From Aeromonas lacus (GTDB taxonomy: Bacteria; Pseudomonadota; Gammaproteobacteria; Enterobacterales; Aeromonadaceae), in NCBI RefSeq assembly GCF_000764665.1, contig NZ_JRGM01000130.1, forward strand, positions 62,001 to 126,000: 64,000 nt of DNA. Direction: 5' to 3'. Below the pieces are notes generated by a model. It worked only from the letters and a program-made list of their open reading frames with translations, was not told the origin of the DNA and did not search any database. Below, one piece after another: positions 19,603 to 30,820 of this stretch. Position 1 is the first letter of the stretch; every line of letters begins with the position of its first letter. A program made the translations under genes and the position numbers.

Positions 19603-21744
19603 GTGAATCCTATTGTAAAGTCATTCCAGTACGGTCAACACACCGTCACTCTGGAAACCGGTGTGATGGCCCGTCAAGCCACTGCGGCCGTTATGGTCAG
19701 CATGGACGATACCTGCGTATTTGTGACCGTCGTCGGCAAGAAAGAGGCCGATCACGGCCGTGATTTCTTCCCGCTGACCGTCAACTACCAGGAGCGTACC
19801 TATGCTGCTGGTCGTATCCCGGGTGGTTTCTTCCGTCGTGAAGGCCGTCCGAGCGAAGGCGAGACCCTCATCTCCCGTCTGATCGACCGTCCTATTCGTC
19901 CGCTGTTCCCGGAAGGCTTCCTCAATGAGGTTCAGGTCGTTGCGACCGTGATGTCCGTGAATCCGGCCGTATCCCCCGACATCGTTGCCATGATCGGCGC
20001 CTCTGCTGCGCTGGCCATCTCCGGTATCCCGTTTGGCGGCCCGATTGGTGCTGCTCGCGTGGGTTACATGAACGGTCAGTACGTACTGAACCCGACCACC
20101 ACCGAACTGCCGCAGAGCGATTTGGATCTGGTGGTTGCCGGTACTGCCAACGCGGTACTGATGGTTGAATCCGAAGCGGCCATCCTCTCCGAAGAGGTGA
20201 TGCTGGGCGCCGTGGTATTTGGTCATGACCAGATGCAGATCGTGATCAATGCGATCAACGAGTTTGCCGCTGCCGTCGGCACCAAGCCGTGGGACTGGAC
20301 TCCGCCTGCCGTCAACGAAGCACTGAAAGCCAAGGTTGCCGAGCTGGCGACCGCCGAGCTGGGTGAAGCCTACCGCATCACCGAGAAGGCTGTTCGTTAC
20401 GAAACCATCGCTGCCATCAAGGGCCGTGTGGTTGAGCAGGTGATCGCTTCCGGTGTGGAAGAAGATGCCAAGAAGATCGGTGAAGAGTTCCACAGCCTGG
20501 AAAGCCGCATCGTTCGTGGTCGTGTCGTACGTGGCGAGCCGCGTATCGATGGTCGCGATCCCGAGATGATCCGTGCCCTGTCCGTTGCTACCGGCGTTCT
20601 GCCGCGTGCTCACGGTTCTGCCCTGTTCACCCGTGGTGAAACTCAGGCCATGGTCGTTGCGACCCTGGGTACCGAGCGTGATGCCCAGAACATCGACGAG
20701 CTGACCGGCAACCGAGCCGATCGCTTCATGCTGCACTACAACTTCCCGCCATACTGCGTCGGTGAGACCGGCATGATGGGTAGCCCGAAGCGTCGTGAAA
20801 TCGGTCACGGCCGTCTGGCCAAGCGCGGTGTTGCTGCTGTGATGCCGAGCGCTGACGAGTTCCCGTACGTGGTTCGTGTGGTTTCTGAAATCACCGAATC
20901 CAACGGTTCTTCCTCCATGGCCTCCGTGTGTGGCTCCTCTCTGGCGCTGATGGACGCGGGTGTGCCGATCAAGGCCTCCGTTGCCGGTATCGCCATGGGT
21001 CTGGTGAAGGAAGAAGAAGGTTTCGTCGTGCTGTCCGACATCCTGGGTGACGAAGATCACCTGGGCGACATGGACTTCAAGGTTGCCGGTACCACCGAAG
21101 GTGTGACCGCACTGCAGATGGACATCAAGATCGAAGGCATCACCAAAGAGATCATGGAGATTGCCCTGAAGCAAGCTCGTGGTGCTCGCCTGCACATCCT
21201 GAAAGTGATGGACGAAGCCATCCAGGCTCCCCGTGCCGAGATCTCCGATTTCGCTCCGCGCATCCACACCATCAAGATCAACCCAGAGAAGATCAAGGAC
21301 GTTATCGGTAAAGGTGGCTCCGTGATCCGTGCTCTGACCGAAGAGACCGGCACCAACATCGAGCTGGATGATGACGGTACTGTCCGCATCGCCGCCGTTG
21401 ACGGTGACGCTGCCAAAGAAGCGATCCGCCGTATCGAGGCCATCACCGCCGAGATCGAAGTGAACCGCATCTATGAAGGCAAGGTTGTTCGTCTGGCCGA
21501 CTTCGGCGCTTTCGTCAACATCCTGCCGGGCAAGGATGGTCTGGTTCACATCTCCCAGATCACCGACGCTCGCGTGCAGAACGTGGCCGACTACCTGAAG
21601 ATCGGTGACGTGGTGAAGGTTAAGGTACTGGAAGTGGACCGTCAGGGCCGCGTACGTCTCTCCATCAAGGAAGCGAACGCGCCGACTGAAGCAGCTCCGG
21701 CTGCCGATGCTCCGGTTGCTGCTGAAGCACCTGCTGCAGAGTAA
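19603..21744 (+). CDS. pnp: Polyribonucleotide nucleotidyltransferase (PNPase)
   Basis: 3'-5' phosphorolytic exoribonuclease of the degradosome. 713 residues from the GTG at 19603 with AAGGAA seven bases upstream; the E. coli protein starts MLNPIVRKFQYG at the same place. Two RNase PH-like domains (about 5-215 and 310-540) carry [10 protein letters not shown] and the second-core motifs [12 protein letters not shown] and [19 protein letters not shown]. The KH domain has [16 protein letters not shown] near 568 and the S1 domain [13 protein letters not shown] near 622. It ends in an alanine/proline-rich tail. Confidence 0.97.
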   Translation: MNPIVKSFQYGQHTVTLETGVMARQATAAVMVSMDDTCVFVTVVGKKEADHGRDFFPLTVNYQERTYAAGRIPGGFFRREGRPSEGETLISRLIDRPIRPLFPEGFLNEVQVVATVMSVNPAVSPDIVAMIGASAALAISGIPFGGPIGAARVGYMNGQYVLNPTTTELPQSDLDLVVAGTANAVLMVESEAAILSEEVMLGAVVFGHDQMQIVINAINEFAAAVGTKPWDWTPPAVNEALKAKVAELATAELGEAYRITEKAVRYETIAAIKGRVVEQVIASGVEEDAKKIGEEFHSLESRIVRGRVVRGEPRIDGRDPEMIRALSVATGVLPRAHGSALFTRGETQAMVVATLGTERDAQNIDELTGNRADRFMLHYNFPPYCVGETGMMGSPKRREIGHGRLAKRGVAAVMPSADEFPYVVRVVSEITESNGSSSMASVCGSSLALMDAGVPIKASVAGIAMGLVKEEEGFVVLSDILGDEDHLGDMDFKVAGTTEGVTALQMDIKIEGITKEIMEIALKQARGARLHILKVMDEAIQAPRAEISDFAPRIHTIKINPEKIKDVIGKGGSVIRALTEETGTNIELDDDGTVRIAAVDGDAAKEAIRRIEAITAEIEVNRIYEGKVVRLADFGAFVNILPGKDGLVHISQITDARVQNVADYLKIGDVVKVKVLEVDRQGRVRLSIKEANAPTEAAPAADAPVAAEAPAAE

Positions 21745-21781
21745 TCTGCTTGCCTGAAATCGGACTGATTCCGGTTGCAGT

Positions 21782-21819
21782 AAAAAGTCCGGCTCCCCTT
21801 GGGGAGCCGGACTTTTTTT
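21782..21819 (+). terminator. Strong bidirectional terminator between pnp and cheB
   Basis: AAAAAGTCCGGCTCCCC pairs with GGGGAGCCGGACTTTTT over about 17 bp with a two-base loop; A tract on one side and T tract on the other, so it can end transcripts from both convergent operons. Confidence 0.92.
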
Positions 21820-21851
21820 ATGGGCAATGGCGGAGATCCCGGTCAAAGGAG

Positions 21852-22910
21852 TTATCTACCGAGGATGGCATGATGCATCTCCTGCAAAGGAAGTACATGG
21901 CGGGCTGCCGAGAGTTTGATCGCCTCCTTGGGCATGCCAAAGACAACGCAAGAGGCCTCATCTTGGGCATAGGTGTTGGCACCAGCTTCCAGCATTTCGC
22001 GTAATCCCCGGGCACCATCATCCCCCATGCCGGTCATGATGATGCCGGTGGCGTTCTTGCCGGCATATTTGGCCACGGAGCGAAACAACACATCTACCGA
22101 GGGGCGATGACGGTTGATAAGAGGGCCATCGACCACTTCGACGTGGTAATAAGCGCCGCTGCGCTTGAGCATCATGTGTTTGCCGCCCGGCGCGATCAGC
22201 GCCAGTCCCGGGATCACCCTGTCATTGTTTTTGGCTTCTCTTACCTCTATCTGACACACCCCGTTGAGACGCTCGGCAAACATGGCGGTAAATTTTTCCG
22301 GCATGTGCTGCACGATCACGATGCCGGGACTGACCCGGGGGAGGGCGGTCAGGACAGCTTCCAGAGCCTGGGTGCCCCCCGTGGAGGTGCCGATGGCGAT
22401 GAGCCGTTCGGTGGTTTGCGCCATGGCGTGCTGGTTGGGGGACAACATGACATCGGCATTGAGTTTGGGATTGGTCGTGCGGGGCGCCGGTTTGCCGAGC
22501 CGCTTGATGTTGGCTTGAGCAGCGGCTCGTACTGCCATAGCCAGATCATGGGCTGACTCCTGCAAGAAGCTCTTTATCCCCATGGTGGGTTTGGTGATGA
22601 TATCGACCGCTCCGGCCGCCATTGCCTGCAGGGTGGTTTCAGCTCCTTTTTCGGTCAGAGAGGAGCAGATAACTACTGGGGTTGGGTGCTCTGCCATGAT
22701 CTTGGTGAGAAAGGTGATGCCATCCATTCTTGGCATCTCCACATCGAGGATAATGACATCGGGCCACTCTTTCTTCAGCTTGTCCTGGGCAAAAATCGGG
22801 TCTGAGGCTGTTGCGATAACCTTGATATCTGGCTCCTGCTCCAACACAGCTTGCAAGACCTGTCTGACCACGGCGGAATCATCCACCAGCATGACCCGGA
22901 TCTGTTTCAT
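21852..22910 (-). CDS. cheB: Chemoreceptor glutamate methylesterase/deamidase CheB
   Basis: Response-regulated esterase that removes methyl groups from chemoreceptors during adaptation. 352 residues: receiver domain with Asp10/Asp11 and phospho-acceptor Asp56 ([10 protein letters not shown]), a linker to about 165, then the esterase domain with the catalytic triad Ser176 (GTSTGGTQ), His202 (VQHMPEKF) and Asp297 ([10 protein letters not shown]). It is the last gene of the ten-gene minus-strand chemotaxis operon and overlaps cheD by 4 bp. Confidence 0.96.
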   Translation of the reverse strand: MKQIRVMLVDDSAVVRQVLQAVLEQEPDIKVIATASDPIFAQDKLKKEWPDVIILDVEMPRMDGITFLTKIMAEHPTPVVICSSLTEKGAETTLQAMAAGAVDIITKPTMGIKSFLQESAHDLAMAVRAAAQANIKRLGKPAPRTTNPKLNADVMLSPNQHAMAQTTERLIAIGTSTGGTQALEAVLTALPRVSPGIVIVQHMPEKFTAMFAERLNGVCQIEVREAKNNDRVIPGLALIAPGGKHMMLKRSGAYYHVEVVDGPLINRHRPSVDVLFRSVAKYAGKNATGIIMTGMGDDGARGLREMLEAGANTYAQDEASCVVFGMPKEAIKLSAARHVLPLQEMHHAILGR

Positions 22911-23398
22911 TCTCGCGACTCCCGTTGATGTGGCAGACGATGATGGCGCAACCAGACACTACCGCTATTGAGCTCGAAAATCAGACTCCGGTGGCCATAG
23001 TGGCCAAGATGATGAGCCTTGATATCAAGTCCCAGGTGTTTGGTCAGCTGCCAGGCTGCCTGAATATTTCTGGTGGCGACATTGTTGTCGCTCTGGATGT
23101 ACTCTGGTGCGTCAAACATGTTGCCCCCTCCAAACAACTTCACCTCGTACTCATGAATGGGGGCGGGATACAGGGCAATCGCCTTCAGCAGCAGGGCGAT
23201 GGCTTCATCGGCATAGCGCCCATCCAGCTCTGTGGCGGGTGTTCCCCGGGTTGGCAACATGTAATGACACATACCGCCCTGTTTCTGTTCCGGATGCCAC
23301 AAGGTGATGGCCACACAGGAGCCAAGGAAGGTTTTTATGTGCACATCTTCCTTGCCAAAGAAGAGCTCACCCGGTTGCAGGATCACCTCCCGTACCAT
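22907..23398 (-). CDS. cheD: Chemoreceptor glutamine deamidase CheD
   Basis: Deamidates receptor glutamines and often interacts with CheC or receptors in alternative adaptation systems. 163 residues; the catalytic Cys28 ([11 protein letters not shown]) and His45 (GGMCHYMLP) match the positions known from Thermotoga CheD (27 and 44), and FGGGNMF follows near 90. E. coli lacks CheD. It is 5 bp after cheR and overlaps cheB by 4 bp. No cheC is present in the window. Confidence 0.95.
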   Translation of the reverse strand: MVREVILQPGELFFGKEDVHIKTFLGSCVAITLWHPEQKQGGMCHYMLPTRGTPATELDGRYADEAIALLLKAIALYPAPIHEYEVKLFGGGNMFDAPEYIQSDNNVATRNIQAAWQLTKHLGLDIKAHHLGHYGHRSLIFELNSGSVWLRHHRLPHQRESRE

Positions 23399-23403
23399 GC
23401 TGG

Positions 23404-24207
23404 TTATCTCTTCTGGTAGATGGAGGGAGAGACAAGCTGCAAACCATGCGGCAAGCCGTGCAGGCTTTCTGCATGGCTGACCAGCAGATAGCCGCCATGT
23501 TTCAGTTTGGGCACCAACCGTTGCAACACTTGTGCTTTGGTCTCCTTGTTGAAGTAGATCATGACATTACGGATGAAGATGACGTCAAACATGCCAATGT
23601 CGGGTAGCTCCTGATTGAGGTTGATCTGCATGAAACGGACTTTTTCCCGCAACTTGCGATCAATGATGAAAATACCCTCCTGCAGGCCGATGCCCTTGAG
23701 GCAGTATTTCATCAAAAATGAGAGCGGTATGTTATGGGCACGCTCTATTGGATAGCGCCCACTCATCGCCTGCTCAAGCACCCGTGATGAGATATCCGAG
23801 GCCAGGATCTCCCAGCCGAGCGTGTTTCGCTTCTCAGCCAGGGTCATGGCAAGGCTGTATGGCTCTTCACCAGAGGAGCTGGCAGCACTCCAGATCCGCA
23901 ATGAGCGATCTGCCGGTATGTGGGTGAGAACCTGCTGGGTCAGAAAATCAAAATGCTTGGGTTCTCTGAAGAAGTAGGTTTCATTGGTCGTGAGCAGATC
24001 GAGTGCCAGTTGCAGTTCGCCACTCCTGTCGGCCATGATGAACTGAAAATAGTCGTCATAACTTTCCAGCCCGTAGTGACATACCCGCTTTGCCAGCCGA
24101 CTCGCGACCAGCGCTTTTTTGGCAGGGGACATATCAATCCCCGCCGTCTGATGTAGCCAGCGTTGGAAACGGGAGAATTCGTCATCATGCAGCTGGATTT
24201 GGTACAA
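23404..24207 (-). CDS. cheR: Chemoreceptor glutamate methyltransferase CheR
   Basis: Transfers methyl groups from SAM to receptor glutamates. 267 residues: helical N-terminal domain (about 8-75), then the SAM-dependent domain with the motif RIWSAASSSGEEPYSLAM near 104-121 and the family signature FDVIFIRNVMIYF near 207-219. A beta-subdomain between these is the part that recognises receptor C-terminal pentapeptides in E. coli CheR; whether it is retained is not certain by eye. Next gene is cheD, 5 bp away. Confidence 0.95.
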   Translation of the reverse strand: MYQIQLHDDEFSRFQRWLHQTAGIDMSPAKKALVASRLAKRVCHYGLESYDDYFQFIMADRSGELQLALDLLTTNETYFFREPKHFDFLTQQVLTHIPADRSLRIWSAASSSGEEPYSLAMTLAEKRNTLGWEILASDISSRVLEQAMSGRYPIERAHNIPLSFLMKYCLKGIGLQEGIFIIDRKLREKVRFMQINLNQELPDIGMFDVIFIRNVMIYFNKETKAQVLQRLVPKLKHGGYLLVSHAESLHGLPHGLQLVSPSIYQKR

Positions 24208-24264
24208 GTGTCTATGCCTCCACCAGAGATATTCAGAAGAGAGGCAATGCCTCTCTTCTCATGG

Positions 24265-26019
24265 TTAAAAGCGGACGAAATCAGAATCATTGAGTGGACG
24301 CGATTGACCGGCTAATCGATCCTGGTTTTTGTTATTCCCCTCGGTAACGAAATGCCCTTTGGTATGGTGATGCGCAGACTTGCCGTTGGCTTTGTTCTCT
24401 TTGTGTGGTTCCTCCAGAGTGAAGAACTCCATAGCGAGTTGTAGTTGTTCTGCCTGAGTGCTCATCTCCTCCGCTGTTGCCGCCAGCTCTTCGCTACAGG
24501 ATGCATTTTGCTGGGTAACCTGGCTGAGCTGGTTCATGGCGAGGTTGATCTGGCTGACGCCGGTTGATTGCTCAGTCGATGCAGCACTGATCTCCTGAAC
24601 AAGATCCGATGTTTTGTTGATAGAGGGCACCATTTGATCCAGAAGATGCCCAGCTTTCTCTGCCATATCTACACTGCTGGACGCGAGCTCACCAATCTCT
24701 TGTGCCGCGATCTGGCTGCGCTCGGCCAGCTTGCGAACTTCAGCTGCAACTACGGCAAAGCCTTTGCCATGATCGCCTGCCCGGGCGGCCTCGATTGCCG
24801 CATTGAGTGCCAGCAAGTTGGTTTGATAGGCGATGTCGTCGATGATGCCAATCCGTTTGGCTATCTGCTTCATTGCATCAACGGTAAGTTTGACAGCCTC
24901 GCCACCCTCTATCGCCTCTTTCGCGGCCTTGCTGGCCATGCCATCGGTGACTTGGGCGTTGTCGGTGTTCTGGTTGATGCTGGCACTCATCTGCTCTATT
25001 GATGCGCTGGTCTCCTCCATGCTGGCTGCTTGTTCACTACTCGACTGGCTGATGGATTGAGCTGTTGCACTAACCTGTTCGGCTGCACTGGATAAGTTAT
25101 CCGAGGCACTTCTCACCTCTGTCACAATATTGGTCAGGGAGGCAATGGTTTGGTTGAGAGCATCCTTGGTGGTACCGAATATGCCGGGGTAATCGGCTTC
25201 AATGTGCTGGGTCAGGTCTCCTTTAGCCAACGACTGAACTATCCGGATGACATCGCTTAGCGTGCTGTCGATTACTTCGGCAATCTGATTGATCCCTTCC
25301 CCCATAGTTTGGAAAAATCCGCTCTTTCCTGCCAGATCCATGCGGTGGTGCAGTTCGCCGTTGATGACTGCTTGCACGAGATCAGACATCTCTCTCTCGA
25401 TGGTCACCTCCTTGGTTCTGTCTGCCCATTCGACAACGGCACCAAGCCGTTCGCCATTGTCATTGAAGACCGGATTGGCAATCAGGGCGAAGGTGCGTCC
25501 ACCGAGCTTAATTTGGGTACGATAGGTGCTGCTCAATTTGGCCAGCATGGCGCGCTGGTGGCCGGGATGCTTGTGAAAGCTGTCGATGTTTGCCCCCATC
25601 AGCTGATTGGCATTGAAGCTGTATAGCTCTTTTTTGATATCAGATTCAGCTGTATTGAGCATTTCGGTCACGGCTTCGTTCATGTAGATAATGTCGAAAT
25701 TGGTATCGGCGATCATCACATTGGTTGTGGCGCAATCGAGTGCTTTGCGAACCAGCCGATTTTCATGGAGGAGCCTCTGGTTGTTATGAAGCTCTTCTCT
25801 GTAGCTCTCCAGCTTGTCATTCATCAGAGTGACAAGTTCATTGATGCTGTGGCCGGTCTCTAGTAATGCGCCATTAAAACCGGAGAGATCGAGGGGGCTG
25901 GGCGGTGTATCTTCGATTAATGCTTGCTGGATCTGTTTGATAGATGTCAGTAGCCGAGCCTGCTGGTGGGCTTCTGCTGTAGCGTTGCCGAAGAGTTTGC
26001 CAAAGAGTGATTGAGTCAT
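24265..26019 (-). CDS. Soluble PAS-domain methyl-accepting chemotaxis protein
   Basis: 584 residues with no membrane segment, so a cytoplasmic receptor. A helical N-terminal region (1-~90) is followed by a PAS domain (about 92-205; [18 protein letters not shown] ... [21 protein letters not shown]), two tandem HAMP-like segments (about 205-310, including [18 protein letters not shown]) and the signalling hairpin with [17 protein letters not shown] near residue 400. It ends in NDSDFVRF. The layout PAS-HAMP-HAMP-signalling is like Pseudomonas Aer2/McpB, which lies in an equivalent operon, but no haem ligand has been identified here. It lies between cheW and cheR in the operon. Confidence 0.9.
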   Translation of the reverse strand: MTQSLFGKLFGNATAEAHQQARLLTSIKQIQQALIEDTPPSPLDLSGFNGALLETGHSINELVTLMNDKLESYREELHNNQRLLHENRLVRKALDCATTNVMIADTNFDIIYMNEAVTEMLNTAESDIKKELYSFNANQLMGANIDSFHKHPGHQRAMLAKLSSTYRTQIKLGGRTFALIANPVFNDNGERLGAVVEWADRTKEVTIEREMSDLVQAVINGELHHRMDLAGKSGFFQTMGEGINQIAEVIDSTLSDVIRIVQSLAKGDLTQHIEADYPGIFGTTKDALNQTIASLTNIVTEVRSASDNLSSAAEQVSATAQSISQSSSEQAASMEETSASIEQMSASINQNTDNAQVTDGMASKAAKEAIEGGEAVKLTVDAMKQIAKRIGIIDDIAYQTNLLALNAAIEAARAGDHGKGFAVVAAEVRKLAERSQIAAQEIGELASSSVDMAEKAGHLLDQMVPSINKTSDLVQEISAASTEQSTGVSQINLAMNQLSQVTQQNASCSEELAATAEEMSTQAEQLQLAMEFFTLEEPHKENKANGKSAHHHTKGHFVTEGNNKNQDRLAGQSRPLNDSDFVRF

Positions 26020-26060
26020 GAGCGTGTCCTTTTGCTACATGTCATGGTGTGGATACCGGT

Positions 26061-26630
26061 TCAGGAAAGTTGCAGATTACTCTGCGGTAAACGAGCCTGC
26101 GGCTGGGTTATTTCATTGAGCTGGGCCATCTCCTCCAGTGACAGGACTTTTTCGGTGTCGATCAGAATGACGAACTTGCCATTCACTTTGCCCATTCCGC
26201 TGATGAAGTCAGCCCTGATTTTTGCGCCAAAACTGGGGGGCGGTTCGATGTCGGATGGGGGGATGCCTAGTACTTCAGATACTGAATCGACTACAACACC
26301 GATGTCATGACCAGCCGGCTCATCGCCTTGCTGCGGCATGCCTTCAATGATGACTATGCAGCTTCGGCGCGTAATGTTTGAGGGTGCGCAGCCGAAACGG
26401 GCACTCAGATCCACGACAGATACCACGGATCCCCTCAGATTGATCACCCCGCGGATAAAGCTCGGCATCATGGGAATGGGAGTAATGTTGCCGTACTCTA
26501 TGATCTCTTTGACGCCCAAAATATTGATGGCAAACATCTCGTTGTTAATAAGAAATGTCAGGTACTGTGCGTCGCCTGATTGTTCGTTCAATGTTGCCGG
26601 CGGCAGCGTGATATTGGTTGTACTGTTCAT
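26061..26630 (-). CDS. cheW: Chemotaxis coupling protein CheW
   Basis: Scaffold linking receptors to CheA. 189 residues, slightly longer than E. coli CheW (167) because of tails at both ends. The two SH3-like lobes carry LTFLINNEMFAINILGVKEI at about 24-43, PSFIRGVINLRGSVVSVVDL near 58-77, and DFISGMGKVNGKFVILIDTEKVL near 145-167. It sits between the two receptor genes of the operon. Confidence 0.95.
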   Translation of the reverse strand: MNSTTNITLPPATLNEQSGDAQYLTFLINNEMFAINILGVKEIIEYGNITPIPMMPSFIRGVINLRGSVVSVVDLSARFGCAPSNITRRSCIVIIEGMPQQGDEPAGHDIGVVVDSVSEVLGIPPSDIEPPPSFGAKIRADFISGMGKVNGKFVILIDTEKVLSLEEMAQLNEITQPQARLPQSNLQLS

Positions 26631-26642
26631 GCGGTCCTCCGG

Positions 26643-28577
26643 TTAAAAGTGAATAAAATCAGCTTCATTCAGGGATGAAGATGGGGGCTGATGTGGCGGA
26701 ATAGCCCGTTGTGGTGGGGCAATAAAGCTTCCTCTGGGAGGAGATGCTTTATGGCTTTTATGGCTCTGCTCATACTGACTGACACTGGTTTGCGGATTTT
26801 TTTCCAGCGAGAAAAAGGACATGGTCTGCTGTAGTTCACTTGCTTGTGAGCTCATCTCTTCCGCTGTGGCTGCCAACTCTTCGCTGCTGGCCGCATTTTG
26901 CTGTGTTACCTGATTAAGTTGACTCATTGCCAGACTGATTTGGTTGGCTGCGCTGGCTTGTTCAGAGGAAGCCGCATTAATTTCCTGAACCAGATCGGAT
27001 GTTTTGCGGATCGAGGGGACAATTTTTTCCAGCAAACTGCCAGCACATTCAGCTTTGCTGACGCTGTCGGAAGATAGCTCACCAATCTCCTGCGCGGCGA
27101 CCTGGCTGCGTTCAGCCAGTTTTCGAACTTCAGCCGCGACCACAGCAAAACCTTTACCATGTTCTCCGGCGCGGGCTGCTTCGATGGCGGCGTTCAGTGC
27201 CAGAAGGTTAGTTTGGTAGGCAATATCATCGATAATGCTGACTTTCTTGGCTATTTGCTGCATGGCTGCCACGGTTTGCTGAACAGAGCGTCCACCTTCG
27301 GTTGCCTCTTTTACCGAGTTGCTGGCCATGCTGTCGGTGATTTTGGCATTCTCAGTGTTCTGATTGATGCTGGCACTCATTTGCTCAATGGATGCACTTG
27401 TCTCCTCGACGCTGGCTGCTTGTTCGCTGGTTGCCTGGCTTAATGCCTGTGCAGTGTTGCTCACCTGGTTGGATGCATTGGTGAGGTTATCTGCGGCGTT
27501 GCGCACCTCTTCAATAATGTGTGTCAGTGCCACTATGGTTTGGTTCAAGCCATCTTTTGTCTGACCAAAAATCCCGGGGTAGGGCTCGTCAATACGTTGT
27601 GTCAGGTCTCCCTTGGAGAGAGAGGTTGCGATGCGCATCACATCCTCAAGGCTGGTATCCGTGACGTGAGATAACCGGTTCAATAGTTCTGATACACGCT
27701 TGATATAACCTTGGCGGTTTTCCAGTGCAATTTTATGGCTGAAGTCCCCCTCTTCCACCGCTGCCGTTACCAGCGTTTCAATATCTGTAATCAGGGCACC
27801 GAGAGTCTTGACCATATTATCCATGGCTAGCAGCAACTGACCTGCTTCGTCATTTGACTCAATCTTTATCGATACATCGAGGTTGCCTGCCGCGAGACTA
27901 TTGGCAACATTCAAGGCTTGTTCAATGGGGGTGATAATACTTTTTATCAGCATGGTGCCGAACCAAGCTGCGATAACCATGCCTGCAATGATGACGGATG
28001 CCATTGTAATCAGCATGTTGTGGTACCAGGATTGAGCGGCAGCGTATTCAGATTTGGCTACGCTCAACTGCAAGGTAACCAGTTCAGTTATTTTATTGCC
28101 TATCGGATCGATGGATTCGTAGAGCGCACCATCGAAATTGTTGAGCATGCCGGGGATCATCCCATGTTGCGTAGCCAGAAATTTCTCCAGTTTGCCAATG
28201 TCCCTATTGGCTGCGCTAAACAGGTTGATAGCTTCGGAGGATAAACGCTGCTCCTCGCTGGTGAGCGTGGTGGACTGGTAATTCTGCCAGACCTGTTTGA
28301 TCTCTTGTTGAGCTTGCTCTATCTGGGTAAGCGCCTCTTCTGCCGTGATGAGGCCTGCATTGGCTTTATTGATGTTGTCGATGATGGATACGGCGTAGCG
28401 ATCAGAGATGGTTTTCAGTTGCTTGAGTGGAACCACCCGGTCGTTGTATACCCGTTGCAACCCTGTATTGCTGCTCTGCATATTATATAAGCCAAGGCTA
28501 CCAACTCCGAGCAGCAGTGTGCAAAGCAGGCAAAGCAGAACAATGAGGCGTAATTTTATGGTGGAGTTTTTAAACAT
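26643..28577 (-). CDS. Transmembrane methyl-accepting chemotaxis protein
   Basis: 644 residues. Membrane helices at about 9-28 and 190-212 frame a periplasmic four-helix-bundle sensor (about 30-188). HAMP follows (about 213-265), then a second HAMP-like unit containing [20 protein letters not shown], and the signalling hairpin with [17 protein letters not shown]. It ends in NEADFIHF. The cytoplasmic part is close to that of the soluble PAS receptor two genes downstream, pointing to duplication with exchange of the sensory head. It lies between cheA and cheW. Confidence 0.92.
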   Translation of the reverse strand: MFKNSTIKLRLIVLLCLLCTLLLGVGSLGLYNMQSSNTGLQRVYNDRVVPLKQLKTISDRYAVSIIDNINKANAGLITAEEALTQIEQAQQEIKQVWQNYQSTTLTSEEQRLSSEAINLFSAANRDIGKLEKFLATQHGMIPGMLNNFDGALYESIDPIGNKITELVTLQLSVAKSEYAAAQSWYHNMLITMASVIIAGMVIAAWFGTMLIKSIITPIEQALNVANSLAAGNLDVSIKIESNDEAGQLLLAMDNMVKTLGALITDIETLVTAAVEEGDFSHKIALENRQGYIKRVSELLNRLSHVTDTSLEDVMRIATSLSKGDLTQRIDEPYPGIFGQTKDGLNQTIVALTHIIEEVRNAADNLTNASNQVSNTAQALSQATSEQAASVEETSASIEQMSASINQNTENAKITDSMASNSVKEATEGGRSVQQTVAAMQQIAKKVSIIDDIAYQTNLLALNAAIEAARAGEHGKGFAVVAAEVRKLAERSQVAAQEIGELSSDSVSKAECAGSLLEKIVPSIRKTSDLVQEINAASSEQASAANQISLAMSQLNQVTQQNAASSEELAATAEEMSSQASELQQTMSFFSLEKNPQTSVSQYEQSHKSHKASPPRGSFIAPPQRAIPPHQPPSSSLNEADFIHF

Positions 28578-28587
28578 ATGTGACTCC

Positions 28588-30798
28588 TCAGTTGATGCTG
28601 ATTTGGGGTTGGATTGATGGGGGATTTAATCGGCTAAATTGCCCTGATTCTTGGTTTATTGCGTGCTGAATAAGCGATGGGATATCGAGGATAAGAGCAA
28701 TTTCGCCTCCTCCCAAAATGGTTGAACCACTTATTCCCTGCAGCCGCTGGAATAATTTACCCAGAGGTTTGATGACAGTTTGAAACTCTCCCAGCAACTC
28801 ATCGACTACCAGTCCAGATTTTTTCCCTGCATAACTCACCACTACAATATTCTCACGACGCCCCTTGATGCCTTGGGTATCAAAGTAGTGCTGCAGACGA
28901 ATGAAGGGCAGCACTTCACCTCGCAAGTTGATGTAATTTCGTCCTTGTGTATCGGCCAGAGCGTTCGGGGTTAATTCTACGCACTCGATCACCATATCCA
29001 GCGGGATCACATAATGGGTATCGCAGACCCTGACCAGAAAACCGTCGATGATGGCGAGTGTCAGCGGAAGGCGGATTTGCACTCTGGTGCCCTTGCCTGG
29101 GATGCTGTCGAGCTCAACTGTGCCACGCAGGGCAGTAATATTGCGTTTGACCACATCCATACCGACGCCGCGGCCGGAAAGATTGGTAATCGCTTCGGCA
29201 GTGGAAAAGCCGGGCTCGAAGATGAGTTGGTAAATCTCCTGGTCTGTCAGCGTACTGGTGGTACTGATCAAACCGCGTTCAATGGCTTTTTGTTGGATCC
29301 TTGCCTTGTTGAGGCCGGCACCATCATCCCTGATCTCGATAACGATACTGTTAGAGTCGTGGTAGGCGTTGAGGTTCAACGTTCCTTTGGACGGTTTGCC
29401 CGCAAGGAGGCGTTGCTCGGCTGATTCGATACCATGATCCATCGCATTTCTGACCAGATGCATGAGCGGGTCGCCGATCTTCTCCACAACGGATTTGTCC
29501 AGCTCGGTTTCTGCACCTGATATTACCAAGGTGATTTCTTTGTTTAGCTCCTGACTCACATCTCGTACAACTCGTTGAAAGCGGTTGAAGGTATCCCCAA
29601 TGGGGACCATTCTCAGGCGCAATGCATTATCGCGGATCTCTTCCACCAGCATGGCGATCACCGATGTTGCTTCCTGTAACTGTGCTTCCCTGATGCGCTG
29701 CGCGAGCATGTTTGCCCCTGAACTGGCGACTACCAACTCCCCAACCAGATTGATCAGGTCATCCAGCTTGTCGGCATGTACCCTGACGTAGCGCCCTTCC
29801 TTGTTTTTGCTCTCTTTGGTCTGGTTTTGTTTTTTCAGTGCAGCATCGACAACGGCTTCATTGACAGCGCCTTGCGCGATGAGGATTTCACCAAGCTTGG
29901 GCGCGATTTCATTGGATGTTGCTTGCTGGGTTTGTAGTCCAGCGGCCAGCTCTTCTGCGGTCAGGGCTCCGGTGTTGACCAGCAGTTGCCCCAGCATGGC
30001 GTTATCTTCCGGCAGCGATTCAATGAGATTGATGAACTCGGTGATCTTGCTGTGGGGGGGGAGAATGGCAATCTGGCAGTCATCTCTGACAAATTCAAAG
30101 ACGTCGCTGATGGCAGCCTTATCGGCCTGAGAGTCGAAATCAATTTCGTAACCGAGATGGCAATTTTCCGGATCAAATTGATCCCAATCCGGTATGGCCT
30201 GGTGAATGGTCTCCAGTGCACTGATAGTACCGAGCGTGCAGAGATAGCGCAGAAAGGCCGCAGGATCCATGCCGTTGCGCAGCACGTCTTGGCCAAAGCG
30301 CAGGGAGATATGCCATAGCGATGCAGAGCTGGTGACAGCTCCCTCTTTTTCAATTTTGGCTTCGGGAGTGGGTATAGTATCTGGCAACGTGGTTTGCGGT
30401 ACGCATTGGTAACGGGTGAGAGCAAGCCGCAAGCGCTGATCCTGCATTTCGTCGCTATCGCTCAATGCAGAGCCCTGTTCGGCCACGACACTGATGAGTA
30501 GCTGGATGTGATCACAGCTCTCCAGCAGATCCTTTATCAAGGGAGAGGTGACAACAAATTGCTGGTTTCTTATCTGGTCGAGCAGATCCTCTACGATGTG
30601 GGTAAACCCGACAATCGGCTGCAGCCCAAACAGCCCTGCAGAGCCTTTGATGGTGTGAGCCGCACGAAAGATGGCACCTATCAGTTCACCATTATCTGGC
30701 TCACCTTCCAGTGAGAGTAGAGCGGATTCCATCTCTTCGAGTAGATCACGCGCCTCGGCAATATAGGTTTGTAAAGCCTGATCAAGATCGATACTCAC
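28588..30798 (-). CDS. cheA: Chemotaxis histidine kinase CheA with internal MshEN-like tandem repeat
   Basis: Kinase that phosphorylates CheY and CheB. 736 residues. Hpt/P1 domain with phospho-acceptor His48 ([10 protein letters not shown]); a P2-like region at about 160-250 (ending IAILPP); then two copies of the LGxxLxxxGx6(L/V)xxxLxxQ pattern at 269-291 and 302-324; dimerisation (P3) at about 338-400 ([12 protein letters not shown]); ATPase (P4) with [12 protein letters not shown] near 447, DDGAGL near 491, GFSTAE near 530 and [10 protein letters not shown] near 542; CheW-like P5 at about 585-715. The repeats lie between P2 and P3, a segment E. coli CheA uses only as a linker. The start is ATG 22 bp after the STAS gene. 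Confidence 0.95.
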   Translation of the reverse strand: MSIDLDQALQTYIAEARDLLEEMESALLSLEGEPDNGELIGAIFRAAHTIKGSAGLFGLQPIVGFTHIVEDLLDQIRNQQFVVTSPLIKDLLESCDHIQLLISVVAEQGSALSDSDEMQDQRLRLALTRYQCVPQTTLPDTIPTPEAKIEKEGAVTSSASLWHISLRFGQDVLRNGMDPAAFLRYLCTLGTISALETIHQAIPDWDQFDPENCHLGYEIDFDSQADKAAISDVFEFVRDDCQIAILPPHSKITEFINLIESLPEDNAMLGQLLVNTGALTAEELAAGLQTQQATSNEIAPKLGEILIAQGAVNEAVVDAALKKQNQTKESKNKEGRYVRVHADKLDDLINLVGELVVASSGANMLAQRIREAQLQEATSVIAMLVEEIRDNALRLRMVPIGDTFNRFQRVVRDVSQELNKEITLVISGAETELDKSVVEKIGDPLMHLVRNAMDHGIESAEQRLLAGKPSKGTLNLNAYHDSNSIVIEIRDDGAGLNKARIQQKAIERGLISTTSTLTDQEIYQLIFEPGFSTAEAITNLSGRGVGMDVVKRNITALRGTVELDSIPGKGTRVQIRLPLTLAIIDGFLVRVCDTHYVIPLDMVIECVELTPNALADTQGRNYINLRGEVLPFIRLQHYFDTQGIKGRRENIVVVSYAGKKSGLVVDELLGEFQTVIKPLGKLFQRLQGISGSTILGGGEIALILDIPSLIQHAINQESGQFSRLNPPSIQPQISIN

Positions 30799-30820
30799 AG
30801 TGACTCCTTGTCATGGTGGC

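Noticed and set aside
19621-21846. 741-codon open frame on the minus strand opposite pnp
   Set aside because: Antisense to PNPase over its full length; composition is that of a mirrored coding frame with no family motif.
22907-22910. Frameshift between cheD and cheB
   Set aside because: The 4-bp overlap is a normal ATGA-type coupled junction and both proteins are complete.
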